Positions 18,565 to 26,833 of a DNA stretch of 64,000 nt are shown in pieces. The translations under genes and the position numbers were made by a program. The first letter of the stretch is position 1; each line of letters starts with the position of its first letter. Under the pieces are notes generated by a model. The model made no database searches. It was not told where the DNA came from and worked only from the letters and a program-made list of their open reading frames with translations. Source of the stretch: Sphingomonas sp. (GTDB taxonomy: Bacteria; Pseudomonadota; Alphaproteobacteria; Sphingomonadales; Sphingomonadaceae); contig NZ_SSMY01000012.1 in NCBI RefSeq assembly GCF_004799495.1, positions 1 through 64,000 on the forward strand, read 5' to 3'.

Positions 18565-19857
18565 ATGAACGCTCCGTGGAAACCCGCCGGCGCCGCGCAT
18601 CGCGAGCCCTTCGTCGCCTATGTCTGCGACGAAACGACCGCCGAGGCATTGCGTCCGATCGCCAGCGAAATGGGCTGGTCGGCCGATAAGGTGAACAAGG
18701 GCGGCTTGCGCAACGCGGTTCAGTCGCTGTCGGTCTCCGCGAGCCCGCAGGTGCTGTTCGTCGATCTGTCGGAGTCGGGCGACCCGCTCAACGACATCAA
18801 CGCGCTGGCCGAAGTCTGCGAGCCAGGCACTGTCGTGATCGCGGCGGGCCAGGTCAACGACGTGCGCCTGTATCGCGACCTGACCGCGAGCGGCATCCAG
18901 GACTATCTGCTCAAGCCACTGACCGCGGACATGCTGCGCGAAGCGTTCGGTAACGCGCAGGCGATCCTCAACGCGCCCAAGCTCGCCGAAGGGTCTGTCG
19001 ATCGCCCGCATTGCGCCACCGCGATCATCGGCACGCGCGGCGGTGCGGGATCGTCGACGCTGGCGACCTCGGTCGCGTGGCTGATGAGCGAGAAGGGCGG
19101 CCGCACCACGGCGCTGCTCGACCTCGACGTGCATTTCGGCACCGGCGCGCTGGCGCTCGACCTCGAACCGGGCCGCGGCCTGACAGACGCGATCGAGAAC
19201 CCCAGCCGTATCGACGGGCTGTTCATCGAACGCGCGATGGTCAAGGCCAGCGAGCGGCTCGCGGTGCTGTCGGCCGAAGCGCCGATCAACTCGCCGATGA
19301 TGACCGACGGCTCGGCATTCTACCAACTGCAGGAAGAGATGCGCGCCGCGTTCGAATGCACCGTCGTCGATCTTCCGCGCGGTATGCTGGTCCAGCACCC
19401 GCATTTGATCTCCGACATCCAGACCGCGGTGGTCGTCACCGAACTGACGCTGGCGGCGGCGCGCGACACGATCCGCATCCTGTCGTGGCTCAAGTCGAAC
19501 GCGCCGCAGACCAACGTTGTCGTGGTCGCCAACCGCGTGCCGCAGGGCGCGCTGGAAATCGCGCGCAAGGATTTCGAAGGCTCGATCGAGCGCAAGATCG
19601 ATTTCCTCGTGCCGTACGATCAGAAACTGGCGGCGCAGGCGGCCAAGCTGGGCAAACCGATGGCGGAGGCCGGCAAGGGGTCGAAGACCGTCGTGCCGCT
19701 GACCGAACTGGCCACGCGGCTGATGGCGATCGGCGACAACGCCGAGATCCCTGCGACGTCCAGCGGCAAGAAGGAAGCGGGCAAGGCGCAGTCGATCATG
19801 GGCAAGTTCGCCGACCTGAAATCGCTGATGCCCAAGAAGGCAGCGAAGTCGAATTGA
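18565..19857 (+). CDS. cpaE: Pilus assembly ATPase-like protein CpaE/TadZ
   Basis: 430 residues: a receiver-like N-terminal domain (about 12-130, lacking a clear phospho-acceptor pocket), then a MinD/ParA-type ATPase domain (about 145-400). The nucleotide loop reads IIGTRGGAGSSTLATS. The usual Walker A lysine position is Ser, as in many CpaE proteins, so ATP hydrolysis is uncertain. LLDLDVHFGTGALAL is the switch region. CpaE/TadZ localises the pilus machine to the cell pole. In most Tad loci cpaF follows, but here tadB begins 51 bp later. Confidence 0.93.
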   Translation: MNAPWKPAGAAHREPFVAYVCDETTAEALRPIASEMGWSADKVNKGGLRNAVQSLSVSASPQVLFVDLSESGDPLNDINALAEVCEPGTVVIAAGQVNDVRLYRDLTASGIQDYLLKPLTADMLREAFGNAQAILNAPKLAEGSVDRPHCATAIIGTRGGAGSSTLATSVAWLMSEKGGRTTALLDLDVHFGTGALALDLEPGRGLTDAIENPSRIDGLFIERAMVKASERLAVLSAEAPINSPMMTDGSAFYQLQEEMRAAFECTVVDLPRGMLVQHPHLISDIQTAVVVTELTLAAARDTIRILSWLKSNAPQTNVVVVANRVPQGALEIARKDFEGSIERKIDFLVPYDQKLAAQAAKLGKPMAEAGKGSKTVVPLTELATRLMAIGDNAEIPATSSGKKEAGKAQSIMGKFADLKSLMPKKAAKSN

Positions 19858-19907
19858 TCGTGGCCGCTCTTTCCCGGAACGGCGTCGAATTTGTGGAGCG
19901 TTGAGCG

Positions 19908-20885
19908 ATGCCGTTGGTGCCGCTGATCTCGATCGTAGTCGGTGGCGGCCTGATGCTGCTTCTGCTCGTTGTCGCCTTCGCGGGTCCCAACGCGGAGAAG
20001 GCCCAGGTGCGCCGGCTGACCTCGCTCAAGGAACGCCACAGCGGCGCGGCCAGCGAGGCCGCGATGGCCGCGCAGATGCGCCGCATCACCGGCAAGCGCG
20101 ACAGCAACATGGACAGCTGGATGATGCGGCTGCTGCCGCGTCCCGCGCTGCTCAAGAAACGCCTGGCGATGACCGGCAAGAACTGGACGGTCGGCCAATA
20201 CGGCATGGCCACGGTCGGGCTGCTGGTGGTGATCGGCGGGTTGTTGCTGATGCGCGGAGCACCGCTGCTGGTGTCGCTGCTGATCGCGGTGATCGTCGGG
20301 GCCGGCCTGCCGCACATGGTCGTCGGCTATTTCATCAAGAAGCGCGGCAACAAGTTCACCGCGAAATTCCCCGACGCGATCGAATTGCTCGTGCGCGGTC
20401 TGCGCTCGGGTCTGCCGATTTCGGAGACGATGGGCGTCGTCGGCGCCGAAGTGCCTGGCCCGGTCGGCGAGGAATTCCGCTCGATCAGCGACAAGATGAA
20501 GATCGGCCGGACGATGGACGCGGCGCTGCAGGAAACCGCCGATCGGCTCGGCACGCCCGAATTCCAGTTCTTCGTGATCTCGATCGCGATCCAGCGCGAG
20601 ACCGGCGGTAATTTGGCCGAAACGCTGTCCAACCTCGCCACCGTGCTGCGCCAGCGCAGCCAGATGAAGCTGAAGATCAAGGCGATGGCGTCGGAATCGA
20701 AGGCGTCGGCGTACATCGTCGGCTCGCTACCGTTCATCGTGTTCGGCCTGATCATGTGGATCAGCCCCGGGTACATGGGCAACTTCTTCATCGATCAACG
20801 CCTGATCGTCGCCGGCGTCGGCGGCATGATCTGGATGGGGCTTGGCGCCTTCATCATGGCCAAGATGATCAATTTCGAGATTTGA
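19908..20885 (+). CDS. tadB: Tad pilus inner-membrane platform protein TadB
   Basis: Type II secretion F-family membrane protein, 325 residues. N-terminal helix at 1-25, a second hydrophobic pair at about 95-145, the cytoplasmic T2SSF domain (FPDAIELLVRGLRSGLPI to GGNLAETLSNLA, about 155-285), and two C-terminal helices. With TadC it forms the platform on which the CpaF/TadA motor normally acts. The ATG at 19908 follows GGAGCG. Its stop overlaps the tadC start. Confidence 0.94.
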   Translation: MPLVPLISIVVGGGLMLLLLVVAFAGPNAEKAQVRRLTSLKERHSGAASEAAMAAQMRRITGKRDSNMDSWMMRLLPRPALLKKRLAMTGKNWTVGQYGMATVGLLVVIGGLLLMRGAPLLVSLLIAVIVGAGLPHMVVGYFIKKRGNKFTAKFPDAIELLVRGLRSGLPISETMGVVGAEVPGPVGEEFRSISDKMKIGRTMDAALQETADRLGTPEFQFFVISIAIQRETGGNLAETLSNLATVLRQRSQMKLKIKAMASESKASAYIVGSLPFIVFGLIMWISPGYMGNFFIDQRLIVAGVGGMIWMGLGAFIMAKMINFEI

Positions 20886-21892
20886 TGATGCAGGTTCCTC
20901 CACCGCACACCCCGACCTTGCTCGGCGTCGACGTCATCTGGGTCGGCACGCTGCTCGCGGCGGTCGCCGCGATGGCGGTGCTGCTCGCGATCTATGCCGC
21001 GACCACGGTGCGCGACCCGATGTCGAAGCGCATCAAGGCGCTCAACGACCGCCGCGAGCAGTTGAAGGCGGGCATCACCGCCTCGACCAGCAAGCGCCGC
21101 GCGAAGCTGGTGCGCCAGAACGACACGACCGATCGGATCCGTTCGTTCCTGTCGGGGCTCAAGGTGCTGCAGGACAGCCAGCTCAAGGTCGCGCAGACCA
21201 AGCTGCTCCAGGCCGGTATCCGCAAGAAGGAATATGCCGTCGCGGTGATCTTCGGCCGGCTCGTCCTGCCGATCGTGCTCGGCGGGCCGATGCTGTACCT
21301 CGTGTACGGCACTGACATGTTCGCGACCTGGTCGCCGCTCAAGGCCTATGGCCTCGTCGCGGGCACCTTCATCCTCGCCTACAAGGGCCCGGATATCTAT
21401 CTCAAGAACAAGATCACCAAGCGTTCGGCGGCGATCCGCAAGGGCCTGCCCGACGCGCTCGACCTGCTCGTGATCTGCGCCGAAGCGGGTCTCACCGTCG
21501 ACGTCGCGTTCCACCGCGTGTCGAAGGAGCTGGGCAAGGCCTATCCCGAGCTCGGCGACGAATTCGCGCTGACCGCGATCGAACTCGGCTTCCTTGCCGA
21601 ACGGCGCCAAGCGTTCGAGAACCTTGCGACGCGCGTCCACCTCGATGCGGTCAAGGGCGTCGTCACGACGATGATCCAGACCGAGAAATACGGCACCCCG
21701 CTCGCATCGGCGTTGCGCGTGCTGTCGGCCGAATTCCGTAACGAGCGCATGATGCGCGCCGAGGAAAAAGCCGCGCGCCTGCCCGCGATCATGACGATCC
21801 CGCTGATCCTGTTCATCTTGCCGACCTTGTTCATCGTCATCTTGGGCCCGGCATCGTGTTCGATCAGCGACGCGTTCAAGGGCGGCGTCTAG
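20885..21892 (+). CDS. tadC: Tad pilus inner-membrane platform protein TadC
   Basis: Second T2SSF-family protein, 335 residues from the ATG at 20885 (TGATG overlap with tadB; an adjacent ATG at 20888 is equally possible). Helix at about 20-40, then the T2SSF domain with GLPDALDLLVICAEAGLTVDV near residues 195-215, and a C-terminal helix (ILFILPTLFIVILGP). Last gene of the pilus operon; no TadD, TadE/F/G or pilin gene follows in the window. Confidence 0.94.
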   Translation: MMQVPPPHTPTLLGVDVIWVGTLLAAVAAMAVLLAIYAATTVRDPMSKRIKALNDRREQLKAGITASTSKRRAKLVRQNDTTDRIRSFLSGLKVLQDSQLKVAQTKLLQAGIRKKEYAVAVIFGRLVLPIVLGGPMLYLVYGTDMFATWSPLKAYGLVAGTFILAYKGPDIYLKNKITKRSAAIRKGLPDALDLLVICAEAGLTVDVAFHRVSKELGKAYPELGDEFALTAIELGFLAERRQAFENLATRVHLDAVKGVVTTMIQTEKYGTPLASALRVLSAEFRNERMMRAEEKAARLPAIMTIPLILFILPTLFIVILGPASCSISDAFKGGV

Positions 21893-21950
21893 GGAACACG
21901 CGGCACGGGCGCGTCGTTACTCCGGCATAACGAACCGGAAGGCGCGCTTC

Positions 21951-22208
21951 ATGCTTTTCACCAACGTCACGCAACTCGCCGTGCTGGGACTGGTCCTGAT
22001 CCTGGGCCTCGTCCTCGGCCTGCTGATAGCGCCCAAGGGCACCAGATGGCGGCGCCAGTACGAAGCCGAGCGCGACGCGCACGCCGCCTATCGCACCGAG
22101 GCCGACACCAAATGGCGCGAGCGCGAGGCGCTGACCACCAACCGCGACGCCTATGTCCGCGATCTGGAAGCCGAGAATGCGCGGCTGAAGGCCGAGCGGC
22201 CTAGCTGA
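21951..22208 (+). CDS. Small membrane-anchored protein with coiled coil, 85 aa
   Basis: One N-terminal membrane helix (TQLAVLGLVLILGLVLGLLI), followed by a charged, Glu/Arg-rich segment with heptad character (residues 32-83), likely a coiled coil in the cytosol. GGAAGG precedes the ATG. I do not recognise a family. It lies 58 bp after tadC on the same strand, so it may be read through from the pilus operon. Its end overlaps the convergent DUF1254 gene by 8 bp. Confidence 0.65.
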   Translation: MLFTNVTQLAVLGLVLILGLVLGLLIAPKGTRWRRQYEAERDAHAAYRTEADTKWREREALTTNRDAYVRDLEAENARLKAERPS

Positions 22209-22722
22209 GCGGCTTGCAGCTCGACTTCTGGCGCGCGGCGTCGATCGCGGGGAATTGGGAGCCGTCCTGCACCAGGATGCGGATCAGTGCGATCCCGGTA
22301 TTCCCGCTGACGCGTACCGCCTGCATCCCGTCTGGCACCGGCTGGCCGTCGCGCGCGATCGCGATACGGATCGGCTGATTGCTGGCGTCGAGATTGTTGC
22401 GCACGAACGCGACATCGGTGCGGTGGTCGAACACCGACAGCGACCAGTATGGCGCGGGCACCGGTTCGACATCGACCAGCACCGGGCCGTTCGACAGGTC
22501 GAACGGGCACGACGAATAGGCGAGATCGGGACTCGGCCGCACGATCGCGCGCGCCTTGTCGGTCGCCATGGGCGCGGCATAGAGCGCATTATACCCCGCC
22601 GCCTTGCTGATCCGCGTCGTCGCGAAGCCCATCAGCACGCTCGGGAATTGCATCATCGCGACGATGTAGCCGGCGACCGCGAGGATCAGCCCGAGCAGCA
22701 GCGGCAAGGCCCAGCGGCGCAT
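22201..22722 (-). CDS. DUF1254 domain protein (stand-alone)
   Basis: 173 residues: N-terminal membrane anchor or uncleaved signal (LPLLLGLILAVAGYIVAMM), then a DUF1254-like fold with PDLAYSSCPFDLSNGPVLV and PYWSLSVFDHRTDVAFV. In many bacteria DUF1254 and DUF1214 form one polypeptide; here they are two short, adjacent, anchored proteins. The function of the family is unknown. The ATG overlaps the stop of the DUF1214 gene by one base. Confidence 0.8.
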   Translation of the reverse strand: MRRWALPLLLGLILAVAGYIVAMMQFPSVLMGFATTRISKAAGYNALYAAPMATDKARAIVRPSPDLAYSSCPFDLSNGPVLVDVEPVPAPYWSLSVFDHRTDVAFVRNNLDASNQPIRIAIARDGQPVPDGMQAVRVSGNTGIALIRILVQDGSQFPAIDAARQKSSCKPLS

Positions 22723-23288
22723 CAGCAGCCATCCTTGACGATCGAGGGCAATTGGTCGCGCGTCAAATTGCCGACCCCGCCGTCATCGGGAAGGTAGGTG
22801 CGCAGCGTCAGCTCGAAGCGGTCGATCCGTCCGGTCGGGAGCCACAGCCCGGCCTGCTGCGCGGGGGCGACGATCACCGACCAGCTCGCCGGGTTGGACA
22901 CCTTGGCGCTCGCGACGGAGAAGATGTTGGCCTGGTTGGCGACGAGATAGCCGGGGTGGTCGTAGAGCGTCAGGCTCCACCATTTCGCCGGGATCGCCTT
23001 GCCGGTCACGCGATAGCGGCACTTGCCGTCGAGCGGCTGGCCCGCGCTGTCGACCGCGGCATTGTAATAGCGCGCCTCGTGCGCCGGGAGCGCGAGGATA
23101 CCGCGCAGTGACACCACCGCGCGGGTATAGGCACTCGCCCCAGTCGTCCCGAAATCCTTGCCGGTGCTCCACGGCCCGATCGTCGTGCTCGCGCCGAACG
23201 CGCCGGTGCGGACGCGCTGTACGGCCGCGCCCGCGCCGAGCGCCAGCCCGGCCACGCCGCAGATCAGATATTGAACCCAGGGCTGCAT
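22722..23288 (-). CDS. DUF1214 domain protein (stand-alone)
   Basis: 188 residues with an N-terminal membrane helix (YLICGVAGLALGAGAAV), then the DUF1214 beta-rich domain with ARYYNAAVDSAGQPLDGKC, WWSLTLYDHPGYLVANQ and the C-terminal LTLRTYLPDDG typical of the family. It is the partner of the DUF1254 gene that follows with a one-base overlap. It is probably periplasmic and anchored in the inner membrane. No enzymatic role is established for these domains. Confidence 0.82.
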   Translation of the reverse strand: MQPWVQYLICGVAGLALGAGAAVQRVRTGAFGASTTIGPWSTGKDFGTTGASAYTRAVVSLRGILALPAHEARYYNAAVDSAGQPLDGKCRYRVTGKAIPAKWWSLTLYDHPGYLVANQANIFSVASAKVSNPASWSVIVAPAQQAGLWLPTGRIDRFELTLRTYLPDDGGVGNLTRDQLPSIVKDGC

Positions 23289-23298
23289 CGCGCGCTCC

Positions 23299-24078
23299 TC
23301 AGTTGGTGCAGCGGTGGTAGCGCTTGCCTTCCATCGTCATCGCATCGTCGCCGGTGCGCTCGACCCCCAGCGTCTGCGTGAAGTCCTTGCCGTCCTCGAT
23401 ATACTTGCCGGTGACGGTGACGGTCTTGCCCTTCAGGCTCCAGCTGCCCATCCCGCGCTTGCCGTAGAAGCCGCCGCCCTCGCCGAAGCGGACCGCGCGG
23501 CGCGCGGTGCAATCGCCGTCGGCGGCGCCCCAGCGGCCGGTCAGCCACGTCTTGTTGACGCCGCCCGGGGTCGGCTTGGGAGACGGTGTCGCGCTGGGCG
23601 TCGGCGTGGCCTTGGGCGTCGGGCTCGGCTTGGGCGTGGGTGACGGCTTGGGGCTCGGGGCCGCACTGGGCGTGGGCGACGGCTCGGGCGCGACCGCGTT
23701 GGCGACGGTGCCGCCGAGGTCGGTCACCACCGGCGGCGCGGCCGGCGTCGACTCGGGCGGCGGGATCACGCCGCGCGACGGATCGCTGACGTCGCCCATG
23801 TACATCCAGCTGCCGCTGACCTGGACGAAGCGGCCGGTGCGTTGCGACGATTTGTCGCACTTCTTGGTGAAGGCGCTGCACGCCACCGATTTGAAGTCGC
23901 AGATATAGCCGGGGAGCGACGGCGCCGCCTTGCACGCGATCCGCTCGGTCGACTGGACCTTCTCGCCGCGCCGCGCGAGCGCATCGGACATCTCGTCCTG
24001 CGACGGCCCGTCCTGCCCCAGCCCGCTGCACGCCGACAGCGCCAGCGTCGCGATCACCAATGCCCCGACCCGCTTCAT
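23299..24078 (-). CDS. Proline-rich lipoprotein, 259 aa
   Basis: The start at 24078 gives a lipoprotein signal (GALVIATLALSAC). A Cys-containing N-terminal domain follows (about 40-110, CDFKSVACSAFTKKC). Then comes a roughly 50-residue low-complexity linker made of Pro-Ser/Thr-Pro-Lys units (about 130-180). The C-terminal domain (about 185-258) reads TWLTGRWGAADGDC and closes with a Cys (HRCTN). The C-terminal part looks like a small beta-barrel binding module, but I cannot name the family. The open frame upstream of 24078 overlaps ppdK and is rejected. Confidence 0.75.
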   Translation of the reverse strand: MKRVGALVIATLALSACSGLGQDGPSQDEMSDALARRGEKVQSTERIACKAAPSLPGYICDFKSVACSAFTKKCDKSSQRTGRFVQVSGSWMYMGDVSDPSRGVIPPPESTPAAPPVVTDLGGTVANAVAPEPSPTPSAAPSPKPSPTPKPSPTPKATPTPSATPSPKPTPGGVNKTWLTGRWGAADGDCTARRAVRFGEGGGFYGKRGMGSWSLKGKTVTVTGKYIEDGKDFTQTLGVERTGDDAMTMEGKRYHRCTN

Positions 24079-24110
24079 GATAGCAGGAGTGTCGTGGCTG
24101 CGCGAATCCG

Positions 24111-26762
24111 TCAAGCTTTTGCTAGTGCGGCCTGGGCAGCGGCGAGCCGCGCGATCGGTACGCGGTAGGGGGATGCCGACACGTAATCGAGCCCAACGCG
24201 CTCGCAGAACGCTATCGAGGCGGGGTCGCCGCCATGCTCGCCGCAAATGCCGAGCTTGATCTCGGGTCGCGTCGCGCGACCACGTTCGGCAGCGATCTCG
24301 ATCAACTCACCGACGCCCTCGACGTCGATGCTGACGAACGGGTCCTTCGCGTAGATCCCCTTGTCGACATAGCTCTGCAGGAATCGCGCGGCGTCGTCGC
24401 GGCTGACCCCGAGCGCGGTTTGCGTCAGGTCGTTGGTGCCGAACGAGAAGAACTCGGCGACCTCGGCGATGTCGCCGGCACGCAGTGCGGCACGGGGCAG
24501 TTCGATCATCGTGCCGACGAGGTAGTCGACACGCTTGCCGGTCTCCGCGAACACGGCTTCCGCCGTCTTGTCGACTACCGCCTTCATCAGCTCGAGCTCG
24601 CGCCGCGTCGCGACGAGCGGGATCATGATTTCGGGCACCGGCGCCTCGGTCAGGCTCACCGCCGCTTCGAAGATTGCGCGCGCCTGCATCTCGTAGATTT
24701 CGGGATAGGTCACGCCCAACCGGCACCCGCGATGGCCGAGCATCGGGTTGAACTCATGGAGCTCGGCGGCGCGGCGCTTGAGGTGGTCGACCTCGACCCC
24801 GGCGGCGGCGGCGACCTCGGCGAACTCCTCTTCCTCGTGCGGCAGGAATTCGTGCAAGGGAGGATCGAGCAGGCGGATCGTCACCGGCAGCCCGGCCATC
24901 ACGTCGAAAATCTCGACGAAATCACCGCGCTGTTCGGGCAGCAACTTGTCGAGCGCCGCCCGCCTGCCCTTCTCGTCCTCGGCGAGGATCATCTGGCGCA
25001 CCGCGGTGATCCGCGCGGCGTCGAAGAACATATGCTCGGTGCGGCACAGCCCGATGCCCTCGGCGCCGAACTCGCGCGCGGTCTTGGCGTCGAGCGGGGT
25101 TTCGGCGTTGGCGCGCACCTTGAGCCGGCGCACCTTGTCCGCCCATGCCATCAAGGTGCCGAAATCGCCCGCCAGCTCGGGCTGCATGGTCGGCACTTCG
25201 CCGATCATCACCTCGCCCGACGCGCCGTCGATCGTGATGACGTCGCCCTCGTTCACCTCACGCCCCGCGCAGCGCATCACGCGCGCCTTGGCGTCGATCG
25301 ACAGCGACCCCGCGCCCGACACGCACGGCCGGCCCATGCCGCGCGCGACCACCGCGGCATGGCTGGTCATCCCGCCGCGCGCGGTCAGGATACCCTTCGC
25401 CGCGTGCATGCCGTGGATGTCCTCCGGCGACGTCTCGGTCCGCACCAGGATCACCGCGTCGCCGGCGCCCGCGCGCTTTTCCGCGGTGTCGGCGTCGAAC
25501 ACGACCTTGCCGCTTGCCGCGCCGGGGCTGGCGGGCAACCCGCGCGTCAGCACATCGCGCGCCGCCTGCGGATCGAGCGTCGGGTGGAGCAGCTGGTCGA
25601 GCGCCGCCGGATCGACCCGCGCGATCGCTTCCTCGCGGCTGATCAGCCCTTCCTCGGCCATGTCGACCGCGATCTTGAGCGCGGCCTTCGCGGTCCGCTT
25701 GCCGCTCCGCGTCTGGAGCATCCACAATTTGCCGCGCTCGACCGTGAACTCGATGTCCTGCATGTCGCGGTAGTGCGTCTCGAGCGTATCGAACACGCCG
25801 GCCAGTTCGCCGTACACCTCGGGCAGCGCCTCTTCCATCGACAGCGGCTTGGCGTTCGCCGCCTCGCGCGCGGCCTTCGTCAGATATTGCGGCGTACGGA
25901 TTCCCGCGACGACATCCTCGCCCTGCGCGTTGATCAGGAACTCGCCGTAATAGGCGTTGTCGCCCTTCGCCGGGTCGCGCGTGAAGGCGACCCCGGTGGC
26001 ACTGGTGTCGCCCATATTGCCGAACACCATGGCCTGGACGTTGACCGCGGTGCCCCACGACGCCGGAATGTCGTTCAGCCGGCGATAAACCTTGGCGCGC
26101 TCCGACTGCCATGAGCCGAACACCGCGCCGACCGCGCCCCACAGTTGGTCGTGGACGTCCTGCGGGAAGGGCTTGTCCCAAAGTTCGACCACCAGCGCCT
26201 TGTACTTGTCGACCAGCGCACGCCAGTCGGCGGCGGTCATGTCGGTGTCGAGGTAATAGCCCTTGTCTTCCTTGGCGATCTCCAGCGCATCCTCGAACGC
26301 ATCATGGTCGAGTTCGAGCACCACGTCCGAATACATCTGGATGAAGCGGCGATAGCTGTCCCACGCGAACCGCTCGTCGCCCGACGCGGTGGCGAGGCCG
26401 ACCACCGTTTCGTCGTTGAGCCCCAGATTGAGGACGGTGTCCATCATTCCCGGCATCGACGCCCGCGCGCCGCTGCGGACCGAGACGAGCAGCGGGTCCG
26501 CTGCATCGCCGAATGTCTTGCCCGTCACGCCCTCGATATGCGCGATGCCCTGCGCGACTTCGGCCTTTAAGCTCTCAGGAAACTTCGCACCTTCGTCGTA
26601 ATAGACCGCGCAAAACTCGGTCGAGATCGTGAACCCCGGCGGCACCGGCAGGCCGATCGACGCCATCTCGGCGAGATTCGCGCCCTTGCCGCCGAGCAGA
26701 TTCTTGTCGCCCCGTCCCCCGTCCGACACCCCGCCGCCGAAGCGATACACGTACTGAGTCAT
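24111..26762 (-). CDS. ppdK: Pyruvate, phosphate dikinase
   Basis: Interconverts pyruvate, ATP and phosphate with PEP, AMP and pyrophosphate. 883 residues, full length. The N-terminal ATP-grasp domain opens with DKNLLGGKGANLAEM. The swinging phosphohistidine domain carries the catalytic His in GGMTSHAAVVARGMGRPCV (about residue 465). The C-terminal PEP/pyruvate barrel has the catalytic Cys in ICGEHGGDP (about 845). ATG at 26762. It lies just downstream of glyQ-glyS, an arrangement common in alphaproteobacteria. Confidence 0.96.
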   Translation of the reverse strand: MTQYVYRFGGGVSDGGRGDKNLLGGKGANLAEMASIGLPVPPGFTISTEFCAVYYDEGAKFPESLKAEVAQGIAHIEGVTGKTFGDAADPLLVSVRSGARASMPGMMDTVLNLGLNDETVVGLATASGDERFAWDSYRRFIQMYSDVVLELDHDAFEDALEIAKEDKGYYLDTDMTAADWRALVDKYKALVVELWDKPFPQDVHDQLWGAVGAVFGSWQSERAKVYRRLNDIPASWGTAVNVQAMVFGNMGDTSATGVAFTRDPAKGDNAYYGEFLINAQGEDVVAGIRTPQYLTKAAREAANAKPLSMEEALPEVYGELAGVFDTLETHYRDMQDIEFTVERGKLWMLQTRSGKRTAKAALKIAVDMAEEGLISREEAIARVDPAALDQLLHPTLDPQAARDVLTRGLPASPGAASGKVVFDADTAEKRAGAGDAVILVRTETSPEDIHGMHAAKGILTARGGMTSHAAVVARGMGRPCVSGAGSLSIDAKARVMRCAGREVNEGDVITIDGASGEVMIGEVPTMQPELAGDFGTLMAWADKVRRLKVRANAETPLDAKTAREFGAEGIGLCRTEHMFFDAARITAVRQMILAEDEKGRRAALDKLLPEQRGDFVEIFDVMAGLPVTIRLLDPPLHEFLPHEEEEFAEVAAAAGVEVDHLKRRAAELHEFNPMLGHRGCRLGVTYPEIYEMQARAIFEAAVSLTEAPVPEIMIPLVATRRELELMKAVVDKTAEAVFAETGKRVDYLVGTMIELPRAALRAGDIAEVAEFFSFGTNDLTQTALGVSRDDAARFLQSYVDKGIYAKDPFVSIDVEGVGELIEIAAERGRATRPEIKLGICGEHGGDPASIAFCERVGLDYVSASPYRVPIARLAAAQAALAKA

Positions 26763-26833
26763 GGCCGTCCTCTAAGTATCTGATTTCGCTGGGGAGGCGA
26801 GTTTGAATGTTCCGAATGTTCGCAGTGACGAGG

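Noticed and set aside
24234..26114. A 626-codon open frame opposite ppdK
   Set aside because: ppdK is complete and fully conserved on the minus strand; the other frame is a GC shadow.
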